Positions 1 through 11,170 of a DNA stretch of 64,000 nt are shown in pieces; position 1 is the stretch's first letter, and every line of letters starts with the position of its first letter. The DNA is from Lytechinus variegatus (Eukaryota; Echinodermata; Echinoidea; Temnopleuroida; Toxopneustidae), in contig NC_054757.1 in the NCBI RefSeq assembly GCF_018143015.1, forward strand, positions 4,636,001 to 4,700,000. Direction: 5' to 3'. The notes beneath the pieces are model-generated. The model worked only from the letters and a program-made list of their open reading frames with translations, did not search any database and had not been told where the DNA came from. The position numbers were made by a program, and so were the translations under genes.

Positions 1-297
1 TTAATTATGCGCAACCTTCCAGTCGTGCATTTTCGTGCGGCACTGTGCATTTTTTGTGCAGCACTATGCAATTTTTGTGCAGCATTAGTTCCAATAGCAC
101 GTAAAAACTGATACCCGTTCAGTAAAAAAGAGGCTGGCTAGGATTTTGATGCGCTTACTTAGGCGCGCATAGTAGATACGCCTGTGATGTCATAATTGAT
201 AGTCTTGTGATCTCTTCGTCTGTGCGATCGTACACAAGTTGGAGGGATTGGAACAAGATTTCCATGAAAAATTCTTTTTGCCGACCCGTTTTATAAA
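1..297. other. Non-coding, short degenerate tandem repeat
   Basis: Positions about 25-95 hold roughly three diverged ~22 bp units of the type TGTGCATTTTTTGTGCAGCA. Nothing else is recognisable. The stretch probably belongs to the first intron of the UBE2D-type gene, whose first coding exon is at 10846-10869. Confidence 0.4.
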
Positions 298-470
298 ACA
301 ATTAATGCACATTTTAAGATTTGTGATGTTAGTGACGATGCGAGCAACTCTCGGGCATTCACAATATTATGCAAAAGCACTCGGCGCAAGCGCCTCTTGC
401 TTTCGCATAATTGTAAATACCCTCGAGTGTGCTGTATCGTCATAACACACTCAAAAATGTGCATTAATTG
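298..470. mobile_element. Palindromic MITE (about 173 bp)
   Basis: The ends ACAATTAATGCACATTTT (298-315) and its complement ending at 470 are inverted. The whole interval folds back imperfectly on itself around AAGCACTCGGCGCAAGCGCC. This is foldback MITE structure with no coding capacity. Superfamily not assigned. Confidence 0.6.
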
Positions 471-1122
471 TATATTAAAGCTACACATACATGTACCATC
501 AACATCTATAGTTATAATCAATATTAGTATACCAATAAACAATTTCACGTGCCAGACACCATGTGGTTGCTGATTCCACTCTACTGAACTATATGTATTT
601 GACTATACGTTTCATGTACATGTTTTGTTATTTTTTTTTCTAATTTTTTTTGTTATTGTATTCCAGAGCCTCTATTAAAGTATAACAGTGTTTGACCCAA
701 TGACAGAGTCACCCTGGTAAAATAAGACGTAATAAATGAATAATTAAATACATGTAAATAAATAAATATTAAATAATATAATAAATGAAAAAATAGATAG
801 ATAGATAGATAAAACTTCAGAAGCTGAAGGGACAAGACAAAGTCAAAGCAGGATGTTCAGTTGATGAAATAAAACATTATAGAGTGACACGTTTTTCCTC
901 AACTGTTGCAGAATTCTAAGAGTCCACATGGTGGTGAACTTACTTTCAGCTATATTTTTTTGGCAAGTGTGCTTCCACTGACCACAATACTCCTGGAAGC
1001 CAGTAGGACTGTAGGAGTATCTAGGTCAGAGGAATGTCAGAGTACCGGTAACTCTGTCCAGTCAGGCACTACTCCGACCTTTCCTCCAACTGGGCTTCCT
1101 CTGACAAAGACAGCCTCACATG
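471..1122. other. Non-coding, no gene recognised
   Basis: AT-rich DNA. A short (GATA)n run lies near 795-812. The open frame at 906-1256 runs into the next repeat and matches no family. Confidence 0.5.
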
Positions 1123-1563
1123 TTTTTCACACTGCATTTCCTTTACCCCATACTATCTTTTTTTGTTTTTCACACTGTTTTTCTTTGCCCCAAACTATTT
1201 GGTTAGCTGGAGTTAACGCCTTAAGCCCAGACTATCGCACAGCTCATGAATATTGATGATTTTACCATACAGAGGGTGATCAACATGCAATTTCGACTTC
1301 TGTGATTGGCTAATGCTTAGCCCCACTTTTCCTTAGCCCAGTTTCATGACACACTGCATCTCTTCGCACCGCAATCGTGGTGCTAGCACCACAAGAAGCC
1401 GGCTAACCCTGCTTTTTTGCAGCGTCAGATAGTACCGTACTATTTACCATGCTAGCCCACTTTGCTAAAACCCAGTGTGAAAACGCAATGGGCTAAGCTT
1501 AACCCCAGGAAATTGGTTGGGCTAAGGGGGGTGGGTTAAGAAAAAAATTGTGCAGTGTGAAAA
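1123..1563. mobile_element. MITE with TTTTTCACACTGC termini
   Basis: TTTTTCACACTGC at 1123-1135 is mirrored by GCAGTGTGAAAA at 1552-1563. Subterminal pyrimidine/ACCCCA and GGGGTGGGTTAAG blocks are also inverted. The element is about 440 bp, non-coding, and its superfamily is not assigned. Confidence 0.6.
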
Positions 1564-1702
1564 GCATATTAGTCTTGGTTGTGATAAAGAGAAATATTTT
1601 TGGAAGTTAAATCCATGCATAATAGAATTTACCCCGACTAGGATTTCACGTCTGAACAAGGCTTGTGAGGCTTCCCACAAGAAGCCATGTTAGAAGACAA
1701 AC

Positions 1703-1784
1703 AATAAAAACCTGTGCATTATTAATTTAATGATAAAACCATGACCAATCATTGTTTTTATGGTCTAATGCACAGGTTTTTATT
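1703..1784. repeat. Short hairpin
   Basis: A 19-nt arm AATAAAAACCTGTGCATTA (1703-1721) is perfectly inverted at 1766-1784, with a 44-nt partly paired spacer. It could be a small MITE remnant. Confidence 0.6.
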
Positions 1785-2001
1785 ACTCGTTTGACATATA
1801 TAATGTATGTAATTGCTTGTAACGTCACTATCATCCTGCAGAGCAAAAAAAATGCTAATTGAAAGTCACGCAATTTTATCACAAGATATAAACTACATGT
1901 ATCACCAATTCTTAAAGCAGTCAGCAAACCTCACATTTTCAAAATCATTCATTATGTACTTTTTATTATCCTTTGCCAGGATCATTTTTATCTCAAATTC
2001 A

Positions 2002-2292
2002 AATAGGGAAAATTCTCAATTTGTGCAATGATTTGAATTACCCGGTATGGCATTTGGGGAAAAGTTATTGTTCAATGCCTCGGTGAATAGATTATGATTT
2101 CACCGCATGCAAAATTTTATACATGTACGTTTGCACTTGTCTATTCACAGACAAGTGCAAACGTACATGTATAAAATTTTGCATGAGGTGAAATCATGAT
2201 AATCTATTCACCGAGGCATTGAACAATAACTTTTCCCCAAATGCCATACCGGGTAATTCAAATCATTGCACAAATTGAGAATTTTCCCTATT
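2002..2292. repeat. Near-perfect 291 bp palindrome (foldback element)
   Basis: AATAGGGAAAATTCTCAATT at 2002 is mirrored by its complement ending at 2292. The arms are about 140 bp and pair almost perfectly; a 3-nt indel near 2090/2200 and one mismatch near 2104/2187 were seen by eye. The loop is about 8 nt (near 2142-2149). High arm identity suggests a recent origin or recent gene conversion. Confidence 0.85.
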
Positions 2293-3258
2293 AAAATTAA
2301 TCGCACTTTCTAAGAACGTAACGATCTAGACATTAGAAAATATATGGAATACATTTATCGATGTCATCGATGTGAATAAATCTGTAAACTGTAAGTATAA
2401 AATTAGTTTCCATTGACTTTTTGAAGTTATCAGTAGTTTGCCTTTAAGCTTCAATCGCAATTCACGCAACCGCTACGGCTGCGTGACCGGAGAAGCGCTA
2501 AATAGACATAAAATGGGGTGCATTTAGCAGCAATTTAAGCTCGTCGATATTCATATTTTTGATAGCTACCGCGCTTTGCGGCACCAAGGCCGCTGCGCAG
2601 CTTTCGTCGCTTCGCGCCGACAAGCGTCAGAGTGAACCTGGCGAGAACGTTGTATTCACTAGATCTGTACATGTCTTACTGTGGGAAAGGGAAATGAAAT
2701 TTGATTCATTGATATTTGTGTTGTTTACCCACTGGTAGAGTACAGGGAAAAAAATACACGGGGGCTGGGGGGACATTTAGCCCCCAAATGCTCAAAAGAA
2801 CCCTGAAAACTAGAAAAGGAGCCCTGCAAACTAAATGAAGGCAATACAGTTTTGCATTGGCACATGTGCAACACACTGTATAATACATGCATGATAGCAA
2901 AGGTGCATTTTCTATATCTAAACTTCCTCTTGCCAAAGTAGTGTCAGTATGTCATAAACCATACTTAGACAAATATTGGGTCTGAAATGCAGGGGTCATT
3001 TTATGTATTCAACATCAACTTTATACGAAAACTTGCTATTACTTTTGGTAAATTTTCATTTCTTCATAGCTCAATGAGCAATATTATACTATACATGTTC
3101 AGGTACATGTAACTTTGCCTGGAAAATGTGCAATGCCCTTGCAAAATTTGATCAGTTTCTTTTGGAACGCAGTTTACTTGGAATAATTCTGGTCCAAAAA
3201 TTGCCTCGACGAAGGTGAATATTCGAATTATGGAAGGTCAACTTAGGCAGAGTTACCT
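2293..3258. other. Non-coding, one GC-rich block
   Basis: Positions 2460-2640 are GC-rich with CGCTTTGCGG / CCGCTGCGCAGC hairpins, in contrast to the AT-rich surroundings. No reading frame or family was recognised. Confidence 0.4.
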
Positions 3259-3417
3259 GGGGAGCGTTTCTTGACAGGACTTGTCAGAAATTTTATCCGA
3301 CAAGTCCTGCTTTATCCGACAGTTACCATAGTAACAGTGCCTCTCAGCCAATCAGAATCAGGAAAAGATGTCAGATCTGACAACTTATCGGACATAAATG
3401 CTGATGAAACGCTCCCC
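3259..3417. mobile_element. 159 bp MITE, GGGGAGCGTTTC family, copy 1
   Basis: Termini GGGGAGCGTTTC and GAAACGCTCCCC are perfect inverted repeats. The interior carries paired GACTTGTC / TTTATCCGACA motifs. A second copy of exactly the same length and orientation lies at 41929-42087. Confidence 0.8.
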
Positions 3418-3828
3418 TCTATTTACATTTTTCAATTATAAATCATTTCAAAATGGGGAGTTAAGTGAGAGGGGGAGGGGATACTTACAATCATCATTCA
3501 CTGGGCCAGCAGAACATGATGCAGGCGGGTCCTTTTGAAAATCATGAAGTTCCTAAAAAGGGGGGAAAATGTAAAAAATATCAAGTACCGGTATCAATTT
3601 TTGCCCTTCATCAAATTACAGGAGTGCAAATAAATCAATACTGTACATGGAAATTGTAAGGAAGTCCATTGTGAAAGCAGATGAAATCTTATAGTGGAGA
3701 AATTTGTAGGCTTTATTTTACTAACAATATTATCCCCCACCTTACTGCTCCACATGTGTATTACATGTAGCCCTGTAATCTCTGTAGTCTCAATCTCATT
3801 CTGTTTTATCTTCAGGGTCTCTGGGGGA

Positions 3829-4228
3829 CTAATACCCTTTTCATAAACCTATCCTCCAATTAGCCGCCTAAGAGTAATGCGGATAATTCAATTAAAATTG
3901 CGTTCATAAAGTCCGAAAATAAAAGCCGCATTATTTTTACGAGCGCCCGTCCTGAAAAAGGCGGATAATCGCCATGACAATTGGACACGCCCCCTCCGAT
4001 GCGGTTGTGTTGGAAAAGGGTGACCTTGTGACCGCACCATGGCAATTATCCGCATTATTTGGAAATGCGTTCATAAACTCAAAATCTTATCCCGATGCCG
4101 CTATTATGCGGATAATAGCAGCATCAGAGTAATGCGGATAACTCTTGTCCTCCTCCAATTTTACGACCAAATTATGCTGCTATTAGCCGCCTAATTCATT
4201 TTAATTGGGTTTATGAAAGGGGTATTAG
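3829..4228. mobile_element. 400 bp MITE with CTAATACCC termini
   Basis: CTAATACCCTTTTCATAAAC at the left is mirrored by GTTTATGAAAGGGGTATTAG at the right. Inside are repeated ATGCGGATAA and ATTAGCCGCC motifs in both orientations. The terminal TA could be the target duplication. It abuts the next MITE directly. Confidence 0.7.
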
Positions 4229-4231
4229 AGG

Positions 4232-4646
4232 CCGTTCTCATTAAACTTTCTAAAACTAGTTCACTGGAAACCGATTCAGGATCACACGAAAGTGGTTTTC
4301 AAAATCACTTCAGGTAAAACGATCTTGTTGCTATGGAAACGCTCTCAGTGAGGTGACACGTTTCGCGCGAAATTCAAAACTGCAGCGTAGGCATTCTACA
4401 CCTGTCTTGTGGAGTCGTGCACTCAAAATGTGCGAAGATCGCTTCCCGAAGAATGGCTGTGTCCTCAATTACGCTAAAACCAGTTTAACAAGGCAAACCG
4501 ATCTTGAAAACTACATTGTACATCGCGAGGTGGTTTTCTGAACCGGTTTGGAAGATTGCACCCAAGATCGCTTTGACCGTTCTCACTACGCGTTAAACTA
4601 GTTTCCACTGAACTAGTTTTAGGAAGGGAGTGAGAACGGTGTCTAA
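4232..4646. mobile_element. MITE, GACACCGTTCTCA family, copy 1
   Basis: The left end GGCCGTTCTCATTAAAC, with AAAACTAGTTCACTGGAAAC just inside, mirrors the right end GAACTAGTTTTAGGAAGG...GAGAACGGTGTC. The same family occurs at 21312-21551. Confidence 0.7.
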
Positions 4647-5257
4647 ATGTAAGGTAAAAGATGATATTAAACATACTAAAATTGTGGATTGTGGATTGTG
4701 AACTAAACAAACCCTTTTTGAAACATGCATCAAAATAATTTTGTGAGAAGCTTACAACAGAAAACAGGAAGTAAAAGTCAAACAATTACTTAAATGGAAA
4801 ATGACTGTAAAACAAATTTATTTGTAACAATTGTACTGGTCTAGATATAAAGTTAATTTGGATAATAGCCAAAAAGGAACTTAAATACACAATGAGTATG
4901 GTTTTGAAGTATGTATTTGTCAGAGATATAAAAAAGTATAACACTAATTGCCTATAAAAGGCTTGATGTTACAATTTACATTATGTACAGTACAAGGAAA
5001 TTTTTACTATACATGTATGATTTTGTTATTACCGTGGCAATTGTTGCTTCATGATTTATGATCCATGAACTGTAACTTTTGATCTGAACATGAATAAATC
5101 TATTCATAGATTCAAATTGTTATGCTCTTACATGGAGTTCTACTCACTAACCCCTTTGTAAAGGAGCGAGATCGAGATTGAATCCAACAGAACAGCTCTG
5201 CTGTACATGTTGATAAAAAAATTGGTCTGATCTACAGTGTAGCACTAAGACTACCGG
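4647..5257. other. Non-coding, nothing recognised
   Basis: AT-rich unique-looking DNA with no exon-like frame and no clear repeat boundary. Confidence 0.4.
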
Positions 5258-5902
5258 GTGAGTCCATAAAAAAAATTGACACCTCACAAACCCCCAATTT
5301 AAGGAAAAAATATGTCATGAACACATAATTAATGGATGGAAAAATGTCTTCTCCTAAATAATTTGATACCATATTTATGTGGTATGTCTTCACCCTTGGA
5401 TAATCAGTAGGTATTCTTTGCAGTGATGTAAATTTTGACTTGGGCCAAAGTCAGGCATGACTGCAATGAATGAATCCAGATCTGCCAATGGTGTCAAAAT
5501 CCTTCAGGAGTTGGTCAACATATTTGTTCATCCATTTTCAACAAAATTAACTTGAGAATTGATATTAAGATGTGTTTATTAAACAAATACATAGTATAAT
5601 GTACATTACTGATTAGGTGTATTGAAATGGATCTTAATGCAACCCTTGTAGGATTATGACATCAGGATTCATTATTGCAGTAGTGAAATAATTTGGCGCA
5701 AATCAAAATTTACATCACTGCAAGGAATACATGTACCTCCAGGTCATCCAAGCGTTACCCCATACCACATAAATATGGTACACAAATTATTTGGGAGAAC
5801 ATACTCTTTCAGGCCATATATGATAATTATTTGTTCATGACATATTTTTTCCCCTCAAATTGGGGGTTTGTGACATGCGTCAGGTTTATTGTGACTCACA
5901 TG
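5258..5902. mobile_element. 645 bp foldback MITE
   Basis: The left arm (about 5258-5460) and right arm (about 5690-5902) are inverted. Matching blocks include TGAGTC, CACAAACCCCCAATTT, ATATGTCATGAACA, CCATATTTATGTGGTATG and TTGCAGTGATGTAAATTTTG. The unpaired centre is about 230 bp. Confidence 0.75.
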
Positions 5903-6013
5903 GTATAGTTAGATTGCCACGCAGTGTTCTTCATGTCATAACAGAAAAAAAAATTAAAGCTCAGAAAAATCTGTCTGTTTGGAGCTGCGGAGCTGGAGGA
6001 CATGGATTGCATA

Positions 6014-6255
6014 GTCGTGCGTGGTCTAGTAGGCAAGTCGTGTTCTAGTGTTTCTGACTTTCGCCTTTGAAACAGAGGGTCATGGGTTCGAATCCTAACC
6101 ATGCCATATTTTTTCTCAGCAAGAAATTTATCCACACTGAGTGGCACTCGACCCAGGTGAGGTGAATGGGCGCTGGGTTGGAAGAAATTCCTTGAATGCT
6201 TGAGCGCCTTATCAAGGTATCCTTGCTAGAACCGGGGTAATAATAACATTATCAT
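6014..6255 (+). mobile_element. tRNA-derived SINE
   Basis: An internal RNA polymerase III promoter is visible: A box GTGGTCTAGTAGG (6021-6033) and B box GGGTTCGAATCC (6083-6095), about 60 nt apart as in a tRNA. The tRNA-like head ends with CATGCC near 6105. A ~140 bp tRNA-unrelated body follows, then a TAA-rich tail (GGGGTAATAATAACATT). It is not a functional tRNA: the acceptor stem does not pair and there is no plausible anticodon arm. Confidence 0.8.
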
Positions 6256-7467
6256 GTTAAACAGGACCCGCTGGTAGAACAGTTGGCTACCCTTGGGTAA
6301 AATATGACATTATTTTGTTTTCAATATTATTATTATTAGTGTCTGTCTCCCTCATGGGTCAACTTTGTGTAGTGTCAAACTGTCAAAACTGATATCATCA
6401 ACAGAAAAAACCCCAAATTACTCAGTATGGTAATTTTCTTAAAGGTAAGGTCTCAAATTGTGAAAATATTGGCAAAATATCAGCAAATATTGGCAAAATA
6501 TCAGCGAATTTTGCTATCAATATTACCAGTTTGCACGCAGAGGTTTCCAAATAAGTAAAATGTGGTATCAACCAAATTTATGGCATTTAACTTTCATGTG
6601 ATATAGAGATTGGGGTTAGTTGGAATGCATGGTAAGTTGAAACAATGTAATTTTCTTTAACACTTATACATAAATTCCTACAATACTGCCCTCAACAGCC
6701 ATCCACTACATGTATACAACAGACAACAAGACTGGTGAAGCTAGGAAGGAATGTTTCTTTTTTAACCTTCTGAGTAATATTTTTTTTTCTTTCAGAGAAG
6801 TTTATTACTCAAGTTGGCCAGTTCGAGGGTATAATAGACACTTGTACCTAGCTATAAAATAAGGTTATTAATATGCCTAAGTGAAGTCCCTTTTGTGCTG
6901 TAAGCTTGTAAATGTCACATGGGTCTATGGAGTTAGTTGGAAGAAAATTGAAGGGTCTACATGTATTTGGAACAGCAAATGTGTTGGTTTAAAGTCTTAA
7001 CTTCAATATATTTACTAATTACATGTAGTTGCCAAATTCATTACCCAATGTATTTTTTGTTTTGCATGCTACATGTAGTTGCATTTTATTGGGTACAGTA
7101 CCACACTTTGTATCTCATGTTTGACAATAATGTTTATTAGTTCTTAGCATAATTTACCTTTTCATTCATTCAGTTCTGACCTTTAATTGTTATTGTATGG
7201 TATAGATAAATAGTTCAAAGTTCAGTTTAAGGTGTGTGTTCCTATAATCATCCCCAACGTTACCCCTACATGTACCTAATGAGTAATAAGATTTTGGCAT
7301 CATACATTTGTCATGAAAGCCAGTAAGCCACTATTTATATTTTAAAGTGTCAGCCTCCATATCCATTTTATTACCAAATTACAATTAAAAAACTATATTG
7401 TATAAATAATTATCTGATTAATGTCACATGTAGATTTGGTGCAGAAGTACATGAAATTGTTGATACA
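6256..7467. other. Non-coding, nothing recognised
   Basis: AT-rich stretch with one short tandem doublet (about 6470-6510, unit CAAATATTGGCAAAATAT) and repeated ACATGTAGTTG near 7020-7085. No exon of the neighbouring E2 gene was found on the minus strand. Confidence 0.4.
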
Positions 7468-7471
7468 CTTA

Positions 7472-8830
7472 GGGCAAGTCCAAGAAAAGGTCACCCTAGA
7501 AGGCAAAATTTCATCTTTAATTTAAGAAGTTATCTTTGGTGGGGTAAGAAAGTGCAAATGTTAAATTTTAAAATTTAATTAAGAAAAATCTGATAATATG
7601 CATATTTATGCTAATTTGGGGCACCTAATTTGCATAATTGGTAAAATGGGCGTTACGTAAGGGACAATTATAAAAACTCATATAAAATAAAAACAAAACT
7701 TGTGAGATTTAGTCATAGACCTGTGGGACATGGACCCCCTAACATCTTATTACTTTTTGGGGAAAAAATGTGATGTCATCTAATTAATTATGCAAATTAG
7801 GTCTTGTCCAAGGATGGAATGTCCCATACGTAACATTTTGAGGATGTTTTTTAAAGTTATTTCTCATAATACAATACTTGCATTCTTGCATCTCTGGGAA
7901 GTTCTAATTTATAAAGTATGAAAATGTTATACCCCAAAAAGTTTCAAAAATAGAGTTTACTTTTTAATTAAAAGTTAATTAAAAAATTGTTACGTATGGG
8001 ACAACATGTTACGTATGGGACATTTACACACAATGTCAATGGGGAGATTTGTGTACAAAGTGAATGGAGAAAAAAAAATTCAAGAGTGCTCTAAAAAGTG
8101 ATTATTTACCTTTTCTTTAGTTTTTAAAGACTGATTTGTTATGAATACTGATTAATGAAAACAATTGAAGTGAAAAAATTGTGAAAATGGAAAAATATGA
8201 ATAAAATAAACAATAGAAATACATAAGAAATTCATGAAACCATGAAAAACAAGGAAAAAAATGTTGAAATGGCTAATTTCCTTTTCAGTCATATCAAATA
8301 TGTCTCAATAGAACATTTTAAAAGATAGAAACTCTTTTGTTATTTCCATATTTTAAATTATTTCAATTTGTTGAATTATGGGGGAAATTGTGTACGTTCT
8401 CTATGGGGACAAAATGTCCCATACGTAACTGTCCCATACGTAACATGTCATTAATTTGTTTAATTAGAGTCTGTAATTAGAGGGATTTGGCTTATGACAT
8501 GAAACTTGCCTTAGATATACTAGAGTATTGTGACTTCTATAACACTAAGTTACAAGTTGTCAAATGAAATACTTTCAGAGAATTCTCAACTTGAAAAAAT
8601 TGTTTTAAAAATTGTCTTTTCTGCGTCCCATACGTAACGGCCCATCTTTTCTCTCTAAAAGGTCAAGGTCGAGGTCATATGCCACCATTTTTTCCATGAT
8701 TATTCTTCTCCTAGATGTCTACCATCATGAGGGTATTCAATCTAATCAAAGTCAATTAACACTATTTTTCAGGTCATTGAAGCCTCTGAAATGTCCCATA
8801 TGTAACGCGCGCGAATTCTTGGACTTGCCC
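7472..8830. mobile_element. Iteron-bearing DNA element E1 (1359 bp, CTTA target duplication)
   Basis: The terminal inverted repeat GGGCAAGTCCAAGAA is perfect over 15 bp at both ends, and CTTA is duplicated directly outside (7468-7471 and 8831-8834). The interior has no long frame. It carries eight copies of GTCCCATACGTAAC. Forward copies start at 7821, 8416, 8431, 8625 and 8793; reverse copies are at 7652-7665, 7989-8002 and 8008-8021. It resembles the element at 27778-29924 in design, including a TTTTCTGCGTCC block before one motif. It is non-autonomous; superfamily uncertain (a 4-bp duplication would suit Sola- or Academ-type elements). Confidence 0.85.
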
Positions 8831-9082
8831 CTTAAATGCTTCTAAAATCAAACACACACAAAATAATATGCACAATTTTACTACACAGTCAGCTTGCGTG
8901 ACTGTATATAATGTGTAATAGAAAACATCCAGTTCAACAAATCAGAATACATACTTTTAATATTTTGAACATGAAAAATAAGCAAATAAGCTACATGTAC
9001 CGGGTAGTATTTTCAATATAATTCTTAATTGACCATGCAGTGGTCCAACTTTAATTACCCCTTATATGGGGTAAGTGTGAGG

Positions 9083-9104
9083 GTGTGTGTGTGTGTGTGT
9101 GTAT
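9083..9104. repeat. (GT)n microsatellite
   Basis: A run of about ten GT dinucleotides. Confidence 0.9.
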
Positions 9105-9180
9105 TTGAGTGTTTGTCACACATGTTTCAATCAGATATGATTATTTATGTCTGGACCAACCTTCCACGTCACCTTCTTAA

Positions 9181-9773
9181 AGGTCAAGTCCACCTCAGAA
9201 AAATGTTGATTTGAATCAATAGGGAAAAATCAGACAAGCACAATGCTGAAAATTTCATCAAAATCGGATGTAAAATAAGAAAGTTATGACATTTCAAACT
9301 TTCGCTTATTTTCAACAAAGTAGTTATATGAACGAGCCAGTTACATCCAAATGAGAGAGTCGATGATGTTACTCACTCACTATTTCTTTTGTTTTTTATT
9401 GTTTGAATTATACAATATTTCAATTTTTACGAATTTGACGATTAGGACCTCCTTGCCTGAAGCACAAAATGTTAAAATAATGGAATCCCACGTGTTCAGG
9501 GAGGAATGAAACTTCATTTCACATGACAATGATGAGAAAATAAAAATATTTCATATATATAACAAAAGAAATAGTGAATGAGTGATGTCATCAACTCTCT
9601 CATTTGGATGTAACTGGCTCGTTCATATAACTATTTTGTTGAAAATAAGCGAAACTTTAAAATGCCATAACTTTCTTATCTTACATCCGATTTTGATGAA
9701 ATTTTCAGTGTTATGCTTGTTGAATTTTTCTCTTTTTATTCAAATCAAGTTTTTGTTGGGGTGGACTTGTCCT
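9181..9773. mobile_element. TTAA-type (T2/Kolobok-like) MITE K1, complete
   Basis: AGGTCAAGTCCACC at the left mirrors GGTGGACTTGTCCT at the right, and TTAA is duplicated outside (9177-9180, 9774-9777). TTAAAGG termini with TTAA duplications are the hallmark of T2/Kolobok-type MITEs. The interior is palindromic: AAAATCGGATGTAAAATAAG and CACTATTTCTTTTG blocks recur inverted. Relatives are at 24737-26302 and 54186-55567. Confidence 0.88.
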
Positions 9774-9777
9774 TTAA

Positions 9778-10845
9778 AGATGTGACCAGGGCTCTGCATC
9801 AATTTGAAACCTCCCCACAGCTTGTATTACAGGCACACACCCCAACGCCCAGCTGTTGGAACACTTGAGATGGTCTTGTTCGAGGTGGATTTTTTTCAGT
9901 AACCATCATAGAGTTACAGAATTTTATGGGTACATTTGTAGCCCTTATGCTTTAAGCTGATATATTGATTAAAAATTGAATAAAATCTATTTGGACTTTG
10001 CAGCCATTTTTGTCAAAAATGTTCCAACTAACCACAATCTTCCCTTTGTCTGCTTGTCCAAAACTTTGCAAAACGATCGTGTACCAATTAAGTTTAAGGT
10101 CACACTTTTTATAACACTTTTTCAGCCGATCGCCATGGAATTTTGAGATCGCAATAAGAGCAAAACCCTAGACCTAATTTATAATTCCGTCAAGTGAATT
10201 TGACTTTGGGATTATGATTTTGATTAATTTTGGGTGAACTGTTGATTAATGATTAAAAATCAACTTCATGGTAATTTTTAAAATGTGTGTAAATCATGGT
10301 CACCCCATCATAAGTTTAGTCACTGTAGTACTAGTACTAGAGTACACTTATTAATATATGACTTTTTTACATGTTGCCTCTCTTAAACTTTAAGTCTCTT
10401 ACTCTAGTCTTAGCAAAAAGTGATGGTTTGCTAGTGGTTTTTTAGAGCAAGTATTTGTCTAAAAAAAATAAGTGAAGTGTATCTAGTGGAAGTGTCTAAT
10501 TTTAAGTTGTTTTTTTTTTGTTTGAATGAGTGGTCTACAATTAAGAGATTTATTTTTAGATCTTACATGTATCATCTTGTCTCTAGTTTTACTGACATCT
10601 AACACTCCCTTGGATTTGACACATGATACACATTATATCACTAAGTCTAAGTTAGAGACACAGGGCCTTGCCTAAAACTAAAAGCTAATTTATGTTTAGA
10701 TACAATGCTGCAGTGCAGAACATCCTGACACTTGATTCACACACAAACATCCATGATCCATTCCAATTTCCATGCACTGCACTGCACGTCCAGAAAAAAA
10801 AGTCCAAAACAAAAGTGTGAATTGTGACTGTGAATATCTACTCAC
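9778..10845. other. Presumed intron 1 of the UBE2D-type gene, nothing else recognised
   Basis: Located directly 3' of the donor site of the minus-strand first coding exon. AT-rich, without exon-like frames or clear repeats. Confidence 0.4.
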
Positions 10846-10869
10846 CTTTGCTATTCTTTTTAATGCCAT
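10846..10869 (-). CDS. ube2d: UBE2D-type ubiquitin-conjugating enzyme (E2), first coding exon only
   Basis: Reading the minus strand from the ATG at 10869 gives eight codons, MALKRIAK, followed directly by a GTGAGT donor. Every UBE2D/effete/let-70 E2 begins MALKRI-x-K, and from memory the vertebrate UBE2D genes also interrupt the frame after this Lys in phase 0. The encoded enzyme would accept ubiquitin from E1 on its active-site Cys and pass it to RING E3 partners, in cytosol and nucleus. The UBC fold (ELxDLxRDPPA onward) is not present in the remaining 10.8 kb, so the downstream exons must lie left of base 1. An eight-codon match is short; the exact exon/donor agreement and the CpG-rich upstream region are what make it convincing. 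Confidence 0.68.
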
Positions 10870-10929
10870 TGCGACTATACAGTAAACAGGTTCTAAAGAT
10901 TGTAAAAACGTAAATAAAGGCACCAACTG

Positions 10930-11170
10930 CCCAGAATCTAGTGAAACTTGATCATGGAATCGTTACTCATTCGCCTTTTCGTTGTCTATTTGTTTGTTGT
11001 TTGCGTATTTTACGTGCAATGCAATTGCATTGCATCTCTAGCTAGCTAGCTAGCTCTCTCCATACGAAATTACCATTTACGCACGCGCGCGACCTTGAGG
11101 GCATGAGAAGCGGGCGTGCGAGCTACACTTGTTGAAGTGATAGCTGGCGAACAGCGCGTACGACGTCACG
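10930..11170 (-). promoter_or_regulatory. Presumptive promoter region of the UBE2D-type gene
   Basis: Immediately upstream of the minus-strand start, 11080-11170 is CpG-rich in an otherwise AT-rich window. It contains CGACGTCA (11161-11168), one base from a perfect CRE palindrome. A perfect 20-bp palindrome with TGCAAT half-sites lies at 11015-11034, followed by an (AGCT)n run to about 11056. The transcription start itself cannot be placed by eye. Confidence 0.45.

Noticed and set aside
6022-6105. tRNA gene
   Set aside because: Good A and B boxes, but no pairing acceptor stem and a SINE body and tail follow; annotated as SINE.
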